DNA of 64,000 bases from CBDCWT01 sp965223305 (lineage in GTDB: Bacteria > Planctomycetota > Planctomycetia > Pirellulales > Pirellulaceae), in the NCBI GenBank assembly GCA_965223305.1, contig CBDCWT010000052.1, positions 1-64,000 on the forward strand, read 5' to 3'. Of this stretch, positions 45,740 through 54,062 are shown piece after piece. The translations under genes were made by a program, and so were the position numbers. The notes below the pieces were generated by a model that was given only the letters and a program-made list of their open reading frames with translations, was not told the origin of the DNA and ran no database searches. The first letter of the stretch is position 1. The number at the start of each line of letters is the position of its first letter.

Positions 45740-46215
45740 ATCGAACATAAGGGTGATCCAGCGGCCGGTCAACCCAACCTGCGTCGCTCTCCGAACTTCT
45801 CCGCCAACGACCGTGGATTCCGCTCGGTCGTTGGCGGAAAACCATCCGCCGGAATGCGTTAGCATCCGGTTCCGGTGAAAACCGTGGGCTAACGCCCAGC
45901 GGCTGATTTTGTGTTGCGGACGGCACAAGGAGTGTGCCTGCTACGTTGACGCGGTGGCCTGTGTTTCGGGAGGGCGAGGCTCCTGCCGAGCCGTGGTTGC
46001 AATGGAAACCGTGGGCTAACGCCCGCTAATGCCCAGCGGCTGATTTTGTATTGCGGACGGCACACGGAGTGTGCCTGCTACATTGATGTGGTGGCCTGTG
46101 TTTCGGGAGGGCGAGGCTCCTGCCGAGCCGTGGTCGCGATGGAAACCGTGGGCTAACAGCCAACGGCTGATTTTGTGGCGCGGACGGCACACGGAGTGTG
46201 CCTGCTACGTTGATG
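45740..46215. repeat. Intergenic repeat block: triple tandem module
   Basis: Three tandem units of about 130 bases each contain ACCGTGGGCTAACGCC, CAGCGGCTGATTTTGT, then GCGGACGGCACACGGAGTGT, GCCTGCTAC and (in two) GTTTCGGGAGGGCGAGGCTC. The starts are near 45878, 46008 and 46143. A further palindrome, TCTCCGCCAACGACC paired with TCGTTGGCGGA, sits at 45798-45840. Unlike other gaps, the modules are arranged in direct tandem, which suggests local amplification. No gene is recognised. Confidence 0.85.
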
Positions 46216-46242
46216 TGTGTATCGCCGGGGCAGGAAGGTGAC

Positions 46243-47160
46243 TCAAGCAGCCCTGGCATGAAATGACAGCGGTTTCGCGTTGTGGTCGAGAAACGAACCC
46301 TCGAGAAAAGACCCCAAGAACCGCTCGATCCCCAGCCGACCATCGAACGAGAACGCCGATTGGTAGGCGTGGGCGACGAGTCGTCGATAAGCGGACATAC
46401 TGTGGTCCTTCACGCCGTCATCGCCTAGAGAAAACACATCCTCGATTCGCCCGCGCCAGCCATCCAAAAAACGCTGCCACCAATCGATTTGCTCAGCGAA
46501 CTCTCCGGTTTCCGTGAAATACCGGAAAGAGCCCAGGTGGCTGTATCCGAACGAGCGCGGAGGGATTCGAGTAACCAGGTCATTGTTGTTCACGAATCGA
46601 AAAGAATACGGCTTGAAGGCGAAGTTGAAGTTCCTCGCATAGGTGGGGTCACCCGTTCGGGGCTGGCCGAAAGTGTACATGCCATGCACGGCTAGGCCGG
46701 CCTCCAACCACCGCCCGACAGCTAGCGCCGCCAGAGCACCGCCCAGGCTGTGGCCAGTCACCAGCAAAACCCGTTGCTGTCGCGACTGTACGTACCGCAC
46801 GTACCGGTCTAGGAGCTTCCAGACATTTGCCAGCGCGTCGTAAAATCCCGCGTGCACCATGCCGCCCAAGGGGCCGGGAACAAGCTCGGTGGTGGCGTCA
46901 GTAACCCAGTCCTGCAAGTTCATCGGCTCCGTCCCACGGAAGCTGATCAGCAAGAACCGCTCGTCAGCCACCGCGAAAACTTGGGTATCTTGCACGTCGA
47001 AGAACTCAAAGTGCCCTGCCCCCTCCACATCCGACAGTTCCCGGGCAATCTCGTCAGGATGCAAGTAGGCCAGCTCAGCAGCTCGGGCAGCGCACGAGGC
47101 GTGGCCCAAATCGAACCCGATCTTTGCTCGCAAGGAGTCGAGTTTGGCAGCGACCTGCAT
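46243..47160 (-). CDS. Class 3 lipase-like alpha/beta hydrolase
   Basis: 305 residues. The nucleophile elbow VLLVTGHSLGGALAALA provides the catalytic Ser. The oxyanion-side motif FRGTEP, the acid region NNNDLVTRIPP (Asp) and a later DHSMSAYRRL (His) complete the triad, as in Lipase_3 (PF01764). The N-terminus is short and has no signal peptide, so it seems cytoplasmic or exported by other means. The substrate, probably an acylglycerol or ester, is unknown. It stands alone between repeat-filled gaps. Confidence 0.9.
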   Translation of the reverse strand: MQVAAKLDSLRAKIGFDLGHASCAARAAELAYLHPDEIARELSDVEGAGHFEFFDVQDTQVFAVADERFLLISFRGTEPMNLQDWVTDATTELVPGPLGGMVHAGFYDALANVWKLLDRYVRYVQSRQQRVLLVTGHSLGGALAALAVGRWLEAGLAVHGMYTFGQPRTGDPTYARNFNFAFKPYSFRFVNNNDLVTRIPPRSFGYSHLGSFRYFTETGEFAEQIDWWQRFLDGWRGRIEDVFSLGDDGVKDHSMSAYRRLVAHAYQSAFSFDGRLGIERFLGSFLEGSFLDHNAKPLSFHARAA

Positions 47161-47549
47161 GGCGTCGCCCTGATTGGAAAAACTGAAATTTCGCAGCAGA
47201 TGGCTCGTGCCTCGGCCGGGCTAGGACTTCTATCGGCCGACGGCCGGTCCACATTGACTGTTTGCCGGCGAAAAGGCCGCCTATTCGCCTCCATCGTAAG
47301 CGCGAAGCGTCAGCCTTGATGTTGCGCTGTTGGCTCAATCGTAACCCGAAGCGTAAGCAAGGGAATTAGTTACGTTGGTACACCAACTCCCCTCGCTGAC
47401 GCTTCGGGTTCCGAAAAACGTGGTGAATTCGAACCAACTGTCCCTGCCAAAGAGCGTAAGCGAGGGAGAGGGAATCGCTTGGGTCGCCCCCCCTCGCTGA
47501 CGCTTCGCGCTTACGAAAAACGCGGCAGATTCGACCCATGCCCGGGCGG
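47161..47549. repeat. Intergenic block with NPKRQRG-type repeats, copies 2 and 3
   Basis: Copy 2 (47341-47412) is the pair GTAACCCGAAGCGTAAGC and GCTGACGCTTCGGGTT about 65 bases apart. Copy 3 (47451-47515) is a variant, AGAGCGTAAGCGAGGGAG paired with CCCTCGCTGACGCTTCGCGC. The adjoining TCGTAAGCGCGAAGCGTCAG is also in the repeat family. The rest holds nothing recognisable. Confidence 0.8.
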
Positions 47550-49187
47550 TCACTGCTTCCTCAAGCCTGCAGGCACCAGGTACCGCTCGCAAACTTCGAA
47601 TAGGTTCTTCACAACGAGAGCTAGCAGTGCTGCCGGAACGGCGCCCTCGAGCATGAGCCAGAGGTCGTTGAGCCGAAGTCCGGTCATGATGGGCTGGCCA
47701 TAGCCGCCGGCCCCAATGAGCCCTCCGAGCGCAGCATAACCCACGCTGATCACCGCCGCCGTCTTAATTCCCGCGAAAATCATCGGCGAGGCCAGCGGCA
47801 ACTCGACCAACCACAGGCGGGAGGCGGGCGGCAGCCCCAAAGCGGTCGCCGATTCGAGCAGGCCCGGCGGCACGCCGGCCAAACCGGCGGCCGTGTTGCG
47901 GATGATCGGCAGCAGGCTGTAGAGAAACAACGCGGCGATCACCGGCGCCGCACCGATCATCGGCAGCCCTCCTGAAAGAAAAAGAGCGCCGATGAAAATC
48001 AACAGGGCCAAACCGGGTACCGTCTGGATGATCTCGACCATGCCGAGTATCAGCTGGCCAGCTAGGCGATTCTTGGCCGCTACCACTCCTAGCGGAATCG
48101 AAGTCACGATCGAGGCGGCTAGTGCAATCGCGACGAGCAGCAGGTGTTCCAGCGTCCGCTGCCAAATACGGCTCGCTCGGGAACGTTCTTCAATGGCCAC
48201 CTGCATGTCAAACTCTTCAGCCAGAAAGTCGGCCGCCACCCGGGCCGCGGACGCACCAGCCAACTCGACTCGCTCGTTGAGCTGCTGCATTCGTCGTTCG
48301 TCAATACGACCCTCTAGGCGATGTAGCTGCTCGACTAAGCGCGGACAACGCTGAGCCAGTTCGTTCCGATAGAGATAAACCGCGTTGTACTTGGGAAAGT
48401 GGTTGAGATCGTCTACGAGTACGCGCAACGCGAACCGCTCGATCTTGGGGTCGGTGGAATAGACGTCCGTGACGTCAATCTCCTCGGCATCCACTGCCCG
48501 GTAGGCTAAGCCGTGCTCTAGTCCGGTCACACGCTGCGGCTCCAGCTGATAACGAGTCCGAAGACTCGGCCAGCCGTCACCGCGATCCAAGAATTCGTTG
48601 CTGAAGCCAAACTTCAGCTGCGAATGTCGTGCGAGGTCCGAGATCTTTCGAACACCGAGCCGCTCCGCCACCTGCTCCTTCATGCCCAAGGCGTACGTGT
48701 TGTTGAAACCCAGAGGTTTCGTCATCCCGATGCCCAATGCGCGCAGCCGCTGACGAATCGCTTCGTCGTCAGGAAGTGACTCTCCCGAGAAAATCTCCTG
48801 GCGAATCGTACCCGTATACTCCGGATAGAGATCGATGTCGCCCGCCTGCAGCGCCGACCACGCCAGCCGCGTGCCGTGCAGTTCGGAAACGTCCGCGGCC
48901 AGTTCCATGTGACGAGCGATCACCGCCACCATCTGACCGAGTACCAGTGATTCGGTGAACGACTTGGCGCCGACCTTGATCTGCTGGGCGGTAGCCACGG
49001 GAAGCTCCGTGGCGGAAAGGGAAAGCCAAACCAGAAAGGCCGCCAAACCGCGCCTGGACCACCGTGCAATCGCCGGGCGCGCAGCATCGGTGGAGCTAAT
49101 TGCAGCCAAACAGTCTCCGACACCAAACCCAACCATCCCTGCAGGAAACCGGTTGCGGCATCCGTTGTCAAGATCCGGCAATAGCAC
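47550..49187 (-). CDS. Osmoprotectant ABC transporter, fused binding protein and permease
   Basis: 545 residues. The N-terminal half (about 65-335) is an OpuC/ProX-type substrate-binding domain (IKVGAKSFTESLVLGQM, DLYPEYTGTIRQEIF, LDDP-like LVDDLNHFPKYNAVYLYR), preceded by a signal-anchor helix. The C-terminal half (about 335-540) is an OpuCB-type permease with five or six helices, PGLALLIFIGALF, LLPIIRNTAAGLAGVPPGLLESA and the EAA-like loop GLPPASRLWLVELPLASP. It imports choline, glycine betaine or like solutes. The fused layout is as in some Gram-negative or Gram-positive OpuC systems. No ATPase gene accompanies it here, so the partner lies elsewhere. Confidence 0.93.
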   Translation of the reverse strand: MLLPDLDNGCRNRFPAGMVGFGVGDCLAAISSTDAARPAIARWSRRGLAAFLVWLSLSATELPVATAQQIKVGAKSFTESLVLGQMVAVIARHMELAADVSELHGTRLAWSALQAGDIDLYPEYTGTIRQEIFSGESLPDDEAIRQRLRALGIGMTKPLGFNNTYALGMKEQVAERLGVRKISDLARHSQLKFGFSNEFLDRGDGWPSLRTRYQLEPQRVTGLEHGLAYRAVDAEEIDVTDVYSTDPKIERFALRVLVDDLNHFPKYNAVYLYRNELAQRCPRLVEQLHRLEGRIDERRMQQLNERVELAGASAARVAADFLAEEFDMQVAIEERSRASRIWQRTLEHLLLVAIALAASIVTSIPLGVVAAKNRLAGQLILGMVEIIQTVPGLALLIFIGALFLSGGLPMIGAAPVIAALFLYSLLPIIRNTAAGLAGVPPGLLESATALGLPPASRLWLVELPLASPMIFAGIKTAAVISVGYAALGGLIGAGGYGQPIMTGLRLNDLWLMLEGAVPAALLALVVKNLFEVCERYLVPAGLRKQ

Positions 49188-49217
49188 GGGCTATACTTGA
49201 GTTCCGTAGACCGTTAA

Positions 49218-49391
49218 CCCGAATTATTCATGAGCGATCTGCTGCGAGGTCGTAAGTCCATCCGTGGCTTCGTCATGCTTCACAATTCTCCCTCGACGTA
49301 TTGCTTCAATACGCCTGCGGAAGAATTGCTCGCCTTCCTTGCCACGAACGTACTTACAACCTCTCGCCACGATCTTCATGAATAATCCGGG
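49218..49391 (+). mobile_element. 174-bp MITE, copy A
   Basis: The ends are CCCGAATTATTCATGA and TCATGAATAATCCGGG (16-bp terminal inverted repeats, one mismatch). The element is flanked by TTAA at 49214-49217 and 49392-49395, the apparent 4-bp target duplication. The interior is an imperfect palindrome centred on CGTATTGCTTCAATACG, so nearly the whole element folds into one hairpin. Two other copies of exactly 174 bp lie at 57755 and 61634. Confidence 0.88.
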
Positions 49392-49466
49392 TTAACAGCT
49401 TGACGGACTGGTCTGGTTGACTAGCAACGCAAACTCGGATCTGGCGGCCATCTCACCAACCGATCA

Positions 49467-51035
49467 ATGTCGCAATACCCGGCCAAGCCGAAAAATCGGA
49501 CGTCGACGTTTGTCGACCAGCGCGCGCCAACCGCCACCTCGGCGAATTGCGGTGCAGAGCCCGCTGGCCAACCACCGCCGAGACGATGGCTGCACCCCGC
49601 CTTCACGCGATTCGTCAACTCCGAGCGAATGCGCGACCTGGTCAGCTTCCAGGTGAGCCTCGTGGTCCACTGCGGGCTGATGCTGCTGCTGGCACTGTTG
49701 ATGTTCGACCCCGAGCAAGCGGAGCAGCAGCGCACCCTGCTGGTTGGGCCAGAACCGACTCAAAATGACGAGCTGGAGTTGCTAGACGGCGAGTTGAGCG
49801 CTGATTTGCTAACCGATCCGGAGCGCACCTTCGCCCCCGAGGCGAGCCCGCCGAGCTCGCCCGAAGTCCCGGTTCCGGCACTGCCAAGGTCTCCCGGTGG
49901 AGTGACCACGCGGGCGAGCGAGCAGGTTGACTTACTACCGGCCGACAGCCTGATGCTGGTTAACGAGGCACCGTTGGGCGGCGGCTTCGAGGGACGCTCG
50001 AGCGAGGATCGCGCGCGGCTGGCGGCCTTACGTGGAGGAAGTCCTGCCAGCGAACGAGCGGTCGAACGGGGACTGGCGTGGCTGGCCAGTCATCAGCGGC
50101 AGGACGGCAGCTGGTTGCTCGATCATCGCGCGGGCCCCTGCAACGGCCGCTGCGCGAAGCCTGGTCAAATTGAAACGCCGATCGGTGCAACCGGGCTCGC
50201 CCTGCTACCCTTTTTGGGGGCCGGCTACACGCATCTGCAAGGCAAATACCAGCACACGGTCAGCAACGGCCTCGCCTTTCTCCAGAGCAAGATGACGAAG
50301 ACACCCCACGGCGGCGATCTGCAATGGGATACGGAAGTAGGAATGTACGCGCAGGGCATCGCCACGCTAGCTCTCTGCGAAGCATATGCGATGACCGGAG
50401 ATGCTGGTTTGCGTCCTTCTGCTGAGGAGGCTGTCAGGTTCATTTGCCACGCCCAAAACGCAGCCGGCGGGTGGCGGTACAAGCCCCAGCAGCCGGGCGA
50501 TACAACGATTACGGGATGGCAAGTGATGGCCTTGAAGAGCGCTCAGCTGAGCGGACTCAGTGTGCCGCCATCGGTCAACGCAAGAGCTCAGCGCTTCTTG
50601 AATACGATGCAGGACGCTGGAGGCGCCTTTTATGGGTACGCCAGCCGCGGCAAACAACCAGGCCCGACGGCTGTCGGACTATTGCTGCGGATGTACTCCG
50701 GCTGGACACGCCAGGACGAACGGTTGGGTCGCGGCGTCGCCTACCTGGCCTATCATGGACCGTCCCAAAACGACATGTATTTCAACTACTACGCAACTCA
50801 AGTGTTGCATCACTTTGAAGGGAACTACTGGCCCGAGTGGAACCGGGAGTTGAGAGACTATCTGGTGACCACTCAAGCCAACGATGGCCATGAGTTGGGC
50901 AGTTGGTTCTTCAACGACTCGCACGGCGTGAAGGGCGGCAGGCACTACACGACCGCCATCTGTACGATGATCCTCGAAGTGTACTATCGCTACATGCCCT
51001 TGTACGGTAAGCGGGCGGTCGAGAAGTGGGACTAA
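49467..51035 (+). CDS. Membrane-anchored prenyltransferase/squalene-oxidase-repeat protein 2
   Basis: 522 residues; a paralogue of the protein at 29604 with the same plan. A cytoplasmic N-terminus is followed by one membrane helix (about 57-80, FQVSLVVHCGLMLLLALLMF), an acidic Pro-rich linker and helical-barrel repeats: WLASHQRQDGSWLL, GATGLALLPFLGAG, YAQGIATLALCEAYAMTGD, AAGGWRYKPQQPGD, and GPTAVGLLLRMYSGW. Like its paralogue it lacks an obvious catalytic DxDD. The repeated Q(D)GSW patterns are seen in both. The role is unknown; the two may form a complex or act on different targets. The HisA-like gene follows 82 bases downstream. Confidence 0.85.
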   Translation: MSQYPAKPKNRTSTFVDQRAPTATSANCGAEPAGQPPPRRWLHPAFTRFVNSERMRDLVSFQVSLVVHCGLMLLLALLMFDPEQAEQQRTLLVGPEPTQNDELELLDGELSADLLTDPERTFAPEASPPSSPEVPVPALPRSPGGVTTRASEQVDLLPADSLMLVNEAPLGGGFEGRSSEDRARLAALRGGSPASERAVERGLAWLASHQRQDGSWLLDHRAGPCNGRCAKPGQIETPIGATGLALLPFLGAGYTHLQGKYQHTVSNGLAFLQSKMTKTPHGGDLQWDTEVGMYAQGIATLALCEAYAMTGDAGLRPSAEEAVRFICHAQNAAGGWRYKPQQPGDTTITGWQVMALKSAQLSGLSVPPSVNARAQRFLNTMQDAGGAFYGYASRGKQPGPTAVGLLLRMYSGWTRQDERLGRGVAYLAYHGPSQNDMYFNYYATQVLHHFEGNYWPEWNRELRDYLVTTQANDGHELGSWFFNDSHGVKGGRHYTTAICTMILEVYYRYMPLYGKRAVEKWD

Positions 51036-51117
51036 GGTGCTGCAAGTTCCGGTTCAAGGCCAACCCACTCTGCGTTAGGATGACGGGCGTTTCCTGCAGG
51101 GCCCGGAACATAAAGAC

Positions 51118-51864
51118 GTGCGCGTCATCCCCGTTATCGATCTCAAGGCGAACATGGTGGTACGTGCCATCGCCGGTCAGCGCGAGACGTACCGCCCCAT
51201 CACTAGCCCGTTGGTCCGTTCCGCCGTGGCGCAAGTCGTAGCTCAAGCGTTCGTCGATCAGTTCGGCCTGGACGAGTTTTATGTGGCCGACCTGGATGCC
51301 ATCGACGACGGCCCGCCAGCGCTAGATCTCTATGCGGAGATTCTGGAAATCGCCTCCCGCCTCATCTTGGATGCTGGCCTCTGTGATGCTCGTCGAGCGG
51401 AACGGCTGGCAGAGTTCGCAGCTGAACAAACTCGATTGACCGGAATCGTCGTGGGACTCGAGTCCCTCAAGTCGTCGACAGAGTTGGCTGAAATTGTCGA
51501 AATTCTGGGTACGCAGCGGGCGGTGTTTAGCCTAGATCTCCGGCAGGGAATTCCAATCACACGGTCCGCTGAGTGGTCATCGCGGTCGCCCCGAGAAGTT
51601 GTCGAGCGGGTGGTGGCCGCTGGTTTTCAGCGCCTCATCGTACTCGACCTAGCCGACGTCGGCTGTCGAGGTGGGACGACGACCCTCACCCTCTGCCGGC
51701 AACTTCGGGGTGAGTTTCCGCAGCTCGAGCTGATCGCCGGCGGCGGGGTACGAGGTCCGGATGACTTGACCGGATTGGAGATGGCCGGCTGCCAGGCTGC
51801 TCTGGTCGCCTCGGCGCTACATGACGGTGGGCTGCGCCGCGAGCACCTGACGAACCGCCTTTGA
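51118..51864 (+). CDS. HisA/HisF-related TIM-barrel protein
   Basis: 248 residues from a GTG. The barrel begins MRVIPVIDLKANMVVRAIAG, and later LDEFYVADLDAIDDG and LIAGGGVRGPDDLTGLEMAGCQAALVASALHDG match phosphate-binding loops of HisA/HisF. The catalytic Asp8 position of HisA is present (VIDLK) and a second Asp lies in VLDLADVGCRGG. Homologues that are not true HisA occur in planctomycetes and methylotrophs near tetrahydromethanopterin genes, where they may act in C1 cofactor biosynthesis. Here no such neighbours are visible. It may be a second HisA or a cofactor enzyme. Confidence 0.8.
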   Translation: MRVIPVIDLKANMVVRAIAGQRETYRPITSPLVRSAVAQVVAQAFVDQFGLDEFYVADLDAIDDGPPALDLYAEILEIASRLILDAGLCDARRAERLAEFAAEQTRLTGIVVGLESLKSSTELAEIVEILGTQRAVFSLDLRQGIPITRSAEWSSRSPREVVERVVAAGFQRLIVLDLADVGCRGGTTTLTLCRQLRGEFPQLELIAGGGVRGPDDLTGLEMAGCQAALVASALHDGGLRREHLTNRL

Positions 51865-52371
51865 AGTCGCGCGTCTGTATGTCGAACTCGTCGCGTCTTT
51901 CGTAACCCGACGCGTCAGCGAGGGGGAGTTCGTGGACCAACGCAGGTTATTCCCTCGCTTACGCTTCGGGTTCCGATTGAGGCGAAACGTGCAACTTCAA
52001 GACTCACGCTTCGCGCTTTCGATGGGGGCAAAACTTCTCGTAGCCGAATTCGCCAGAAGTTGGACGAGTTGGCAGTCCGCCAAACCAAACTCTGGCGAGT
52101 TCGGCTACTACTCTGGCGAGTTTGGCTACATCCGGCAAGTTCGCCTTTCCGCAGGAACAAGATGTCGAATTTGTCGCGTCTTTCGGAACCCGAAGCGTCA
52201 GCGAGGGGGAGTTGGTGGACCAACGCTGGTTATTCCCTCGCTTACGCTTCGGGTTCCGATTGAGGCGAAACTTCTTGTAGCCGAATTCGCCAGAAGTTGG
52301 ACGAGTTGGCAGTCCGCCGAGCCAAACTCTGGCGAGTTCGGCTACCTCTGGCGACTCCGGTCAGCTGCCGA
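51865..52371. repeat. Intergenic block with NPKRQRG and CGCCAGAG repeats
   Basis: Two NPKRQRG-type palindromes (51902-51975 and 52187-52257) are separated and followed by copies of GTAGCCGAATTCGCCAGAAG and AACTCTGGCGAGTTCGGCTAC, partly inverted against each other (52038-52130 and 52277-52345). The two halves of the block are similar to each other, suggesting a duplication of about 240 bases. No gene is seen. Confidence 0.85.
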
Positions 52372-53529
52372 CTACGCGTTCAACGAGTACACGGTCTGGC
52401 CTCGCTTGACGGTGGCTCGGACAGCCAGTGGTTGGGACGGTTCAGACGGCAGGTCGAACAGCACGAAATCGGCCGGGGCACCGGGTTCGAAGCGTCCGGT
52501 TTGTGCGCCGATCAAGTCGGCAGCCCGGGTGCTGGCCATCTCGACAGCCGTTGATAGTGGCAGATCGGCGAACCGCATGATGTTGGCGATGCCGTAAGAG
52601 ATGGGCAGCCCCGCGCCAGCCAAGTATTGCCGTTGACCGGCAACCACGATGCGGCCGTCGGCGAGTATCTCGATGTCACCAACACTGGTGCCCTCGTAAC
52701 TGCCGGGCGGCATGCCGGCCATCCCCACCAAGTCACTGACCAGAACACACCGGCTCTCCGTCTTGGCACGAACAAACGCCTTGACGACATTCGGAGGGAG
52801 ATGACAGCCATCGACGATTAAGCTCGCGATCAATCGGTCGTCCGCCAGTTGATCCCAGATGTAGTTCGGATGGCGACGGATCTGACCATGGGCGCCGTTG
52901 CCCAGGTGTGTGCTCATCCGTGCTCCTGCCGCCGCGGCTTCTTCGATCTGTTCGCTGCTCGCCGCGGTGTGCCCGATGGCCACCACCACGCCTTCGCCCA
53001 CAACTCGCTCAATAAACCTTGCCGAACCCTCGTACTCCGGAGAGAGAGTCAAAATTCGAATCGACCCTTGAGCGGCATCCTGTAATCTGCGGAACTCATC
53101 CCAGTCGGGCGGACGGCAATGTTCCGTTGGGTGAGCACCGCGCGGCCCATCCTGTGATGAAATGTACGGTCCCTCCAGGTGAATCCCGGGAACCCGGTCT
53201 GCAACGAACTCAGATTCCCTGCATGCTGTGGCGAGGGTCCGCATCGTGTTGGTCAACATTTCGGACGAATGGGTGGTCGCCGTCGGGCAGAATCCCGTAA
53301 CGCCAAACGCGTCCATGGCGGCGCACACCTTGGCGACCTTGTCGACGGTCAATTCGAAGTCGTTGAACTCCTGACCGCCGTACCCATTGACCTGAAGGTC
53401 GACCAAACCCGGCGCAATCCATGGCAGCGCGGTGCCATCACTGCCGGGCTCGACAGCCGAGACCGTCTTTCCTCGTACCTCAACACAAACTGGCTCGCCG
53501 GAATCATAACGGCGCCCCCGCAACTGCAT
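52372..53529 (-). CDS. nagA: N-acetylglucosamine-6-phosphate deacetylase
   Basis: 385 residues. It removes the acetyl group from GlcNAc-6-phosphate in amino sugar use and cell-wall recycling. Metal-dependent amidohydrolase motifs are seen: PGLVDLQVNGYGG, GIHLEGPYIS (metal-binding Glu), GHTAASSEQI, THLGNGAHG (metal/substrate His), IVDGCHLPP, and LVSDLVGMAGMPPG (catalytic Asp). The GlcNAc-6-P binding loop and size agree with NagA. No nagB or sugar transporter lies next to it. It is convergent with the HisA-like gene and divergent from the acylphosphatase gene. Confidence 0.93.
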   Translation of the reverse strand: MQLRGRRYDSGEPVCVEVRGKTVSAVEPGSDGTALPWIAPGLVDLQVNGYGGQEFNDFELTVDKVAKVCAAMDAFGVTGFCPTATTHSSEMLTNTMRTLATACRESEFVADRVPGIHLEGPYISSQDGPRGAHPTEHCRPPDWDEFRRLQDAAQGSIRILTLSPEYEGSARFIERVVGEGVVVAIGHTAASSEQIEEAAAAGARMSTHLGNGAHGQIRRHPNYIWDQLADDRLIASLIVDGCHLPPNVVKAFVRAKTESRCVLVSDLVGMAGMPPGSYEGTSVGDIEILADGRIVVAGQRQYLAGAGLPISYGIANIMRFADLPLSTAVEMASTRAADLIGAQTGRFEPGAPADFVLFDLPSEPSQPLAVRATVKRGQTVYSLNA

Positions 53530-53618
53530 CGTCTGTCTCCCTCGGCCAGGACACTGGTGAAATCCCTTGCTTTCAGATTATACTGGTCCTTTTGTCGACT
53601 TCGGAGCACCCCTCTCAC

Positions 53619-53903
53619 GTGGCATCTACGGCGCGCCAGCGTTGGACCGTTCACTACGCGGGACATGTCCAAGGCGTCGGATTTCGATACAGAACAACGA
53701 CCATCGCCAGCCAATTGGAGATCACTGGATACGTCAGAAATCTGGCGGACGGTCGCGTGGAACTGGTCGCCGAAGGCGCGGCGAACGAACTCAGGGCTTT
53801 GGTCGATGGCATCAAGGAGCAGCTGGGAGCTTACATCCGTCAAACGGAAGTCGACCGCTCGGGATCCACGGGTGAGTTCGGCGGATTCGAGGTTCGGCAT
53901 TAA
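53619..53903 (+). CDS. acyP: Acylphosphatase
   Basis: 94 residues from the GTG at 53619; a TTG at 53592 in frame would add nine. The motif VQGVGFRYRTTTIASQLEITGYVRNLADGRVELVAEG is present; its core GVGFR contains the catalytic Arg, and GYVRNLADG the catalytic Asn. Length agrees with the 90-100 residues of the family, which hydrolyses acyl phosphates. The start overlaps no other gene, and the divergent nagA begins 90 bases away, so they may share a promoter region. Confidence 0.92.
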   Translation: MASTARQRWTVHYAGHVQGVGFRYRTTTIASQLEITGYVRNLADGRVELVAEGAANELRALVDGIKEQLGAYIRQTEVDRSGSTGEFGGFEVRH

Positions 53904-54062
53904 CGGTCATACGAACCTTTCGTGCCGGCCTCGCGTAGACCAGAGCTGGGCCTCCACAGGGTTTCTTGCCCGGGAACTGTCAGCCGGGGCCCGGCCAGCG
54001 CGGTTAGACAAATGTGACACGACGACCACAGATCTCACGATCAGAAGATAGTTGGTAGGCCG

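Noticed and set aside
45740..46215. CRISPR array
   Set aside because: The repeats are few, about 130 bp apart, palindromic in several modules and shared with other gaps; spacers are not unique and no cas genes are present.
53179..54051. 290-codon plus-strand frame overlapping nagA and acyP
   Set aside because: It crosses two well-supported genes in other frames and shows no domain; the composition is that of shadow translation.
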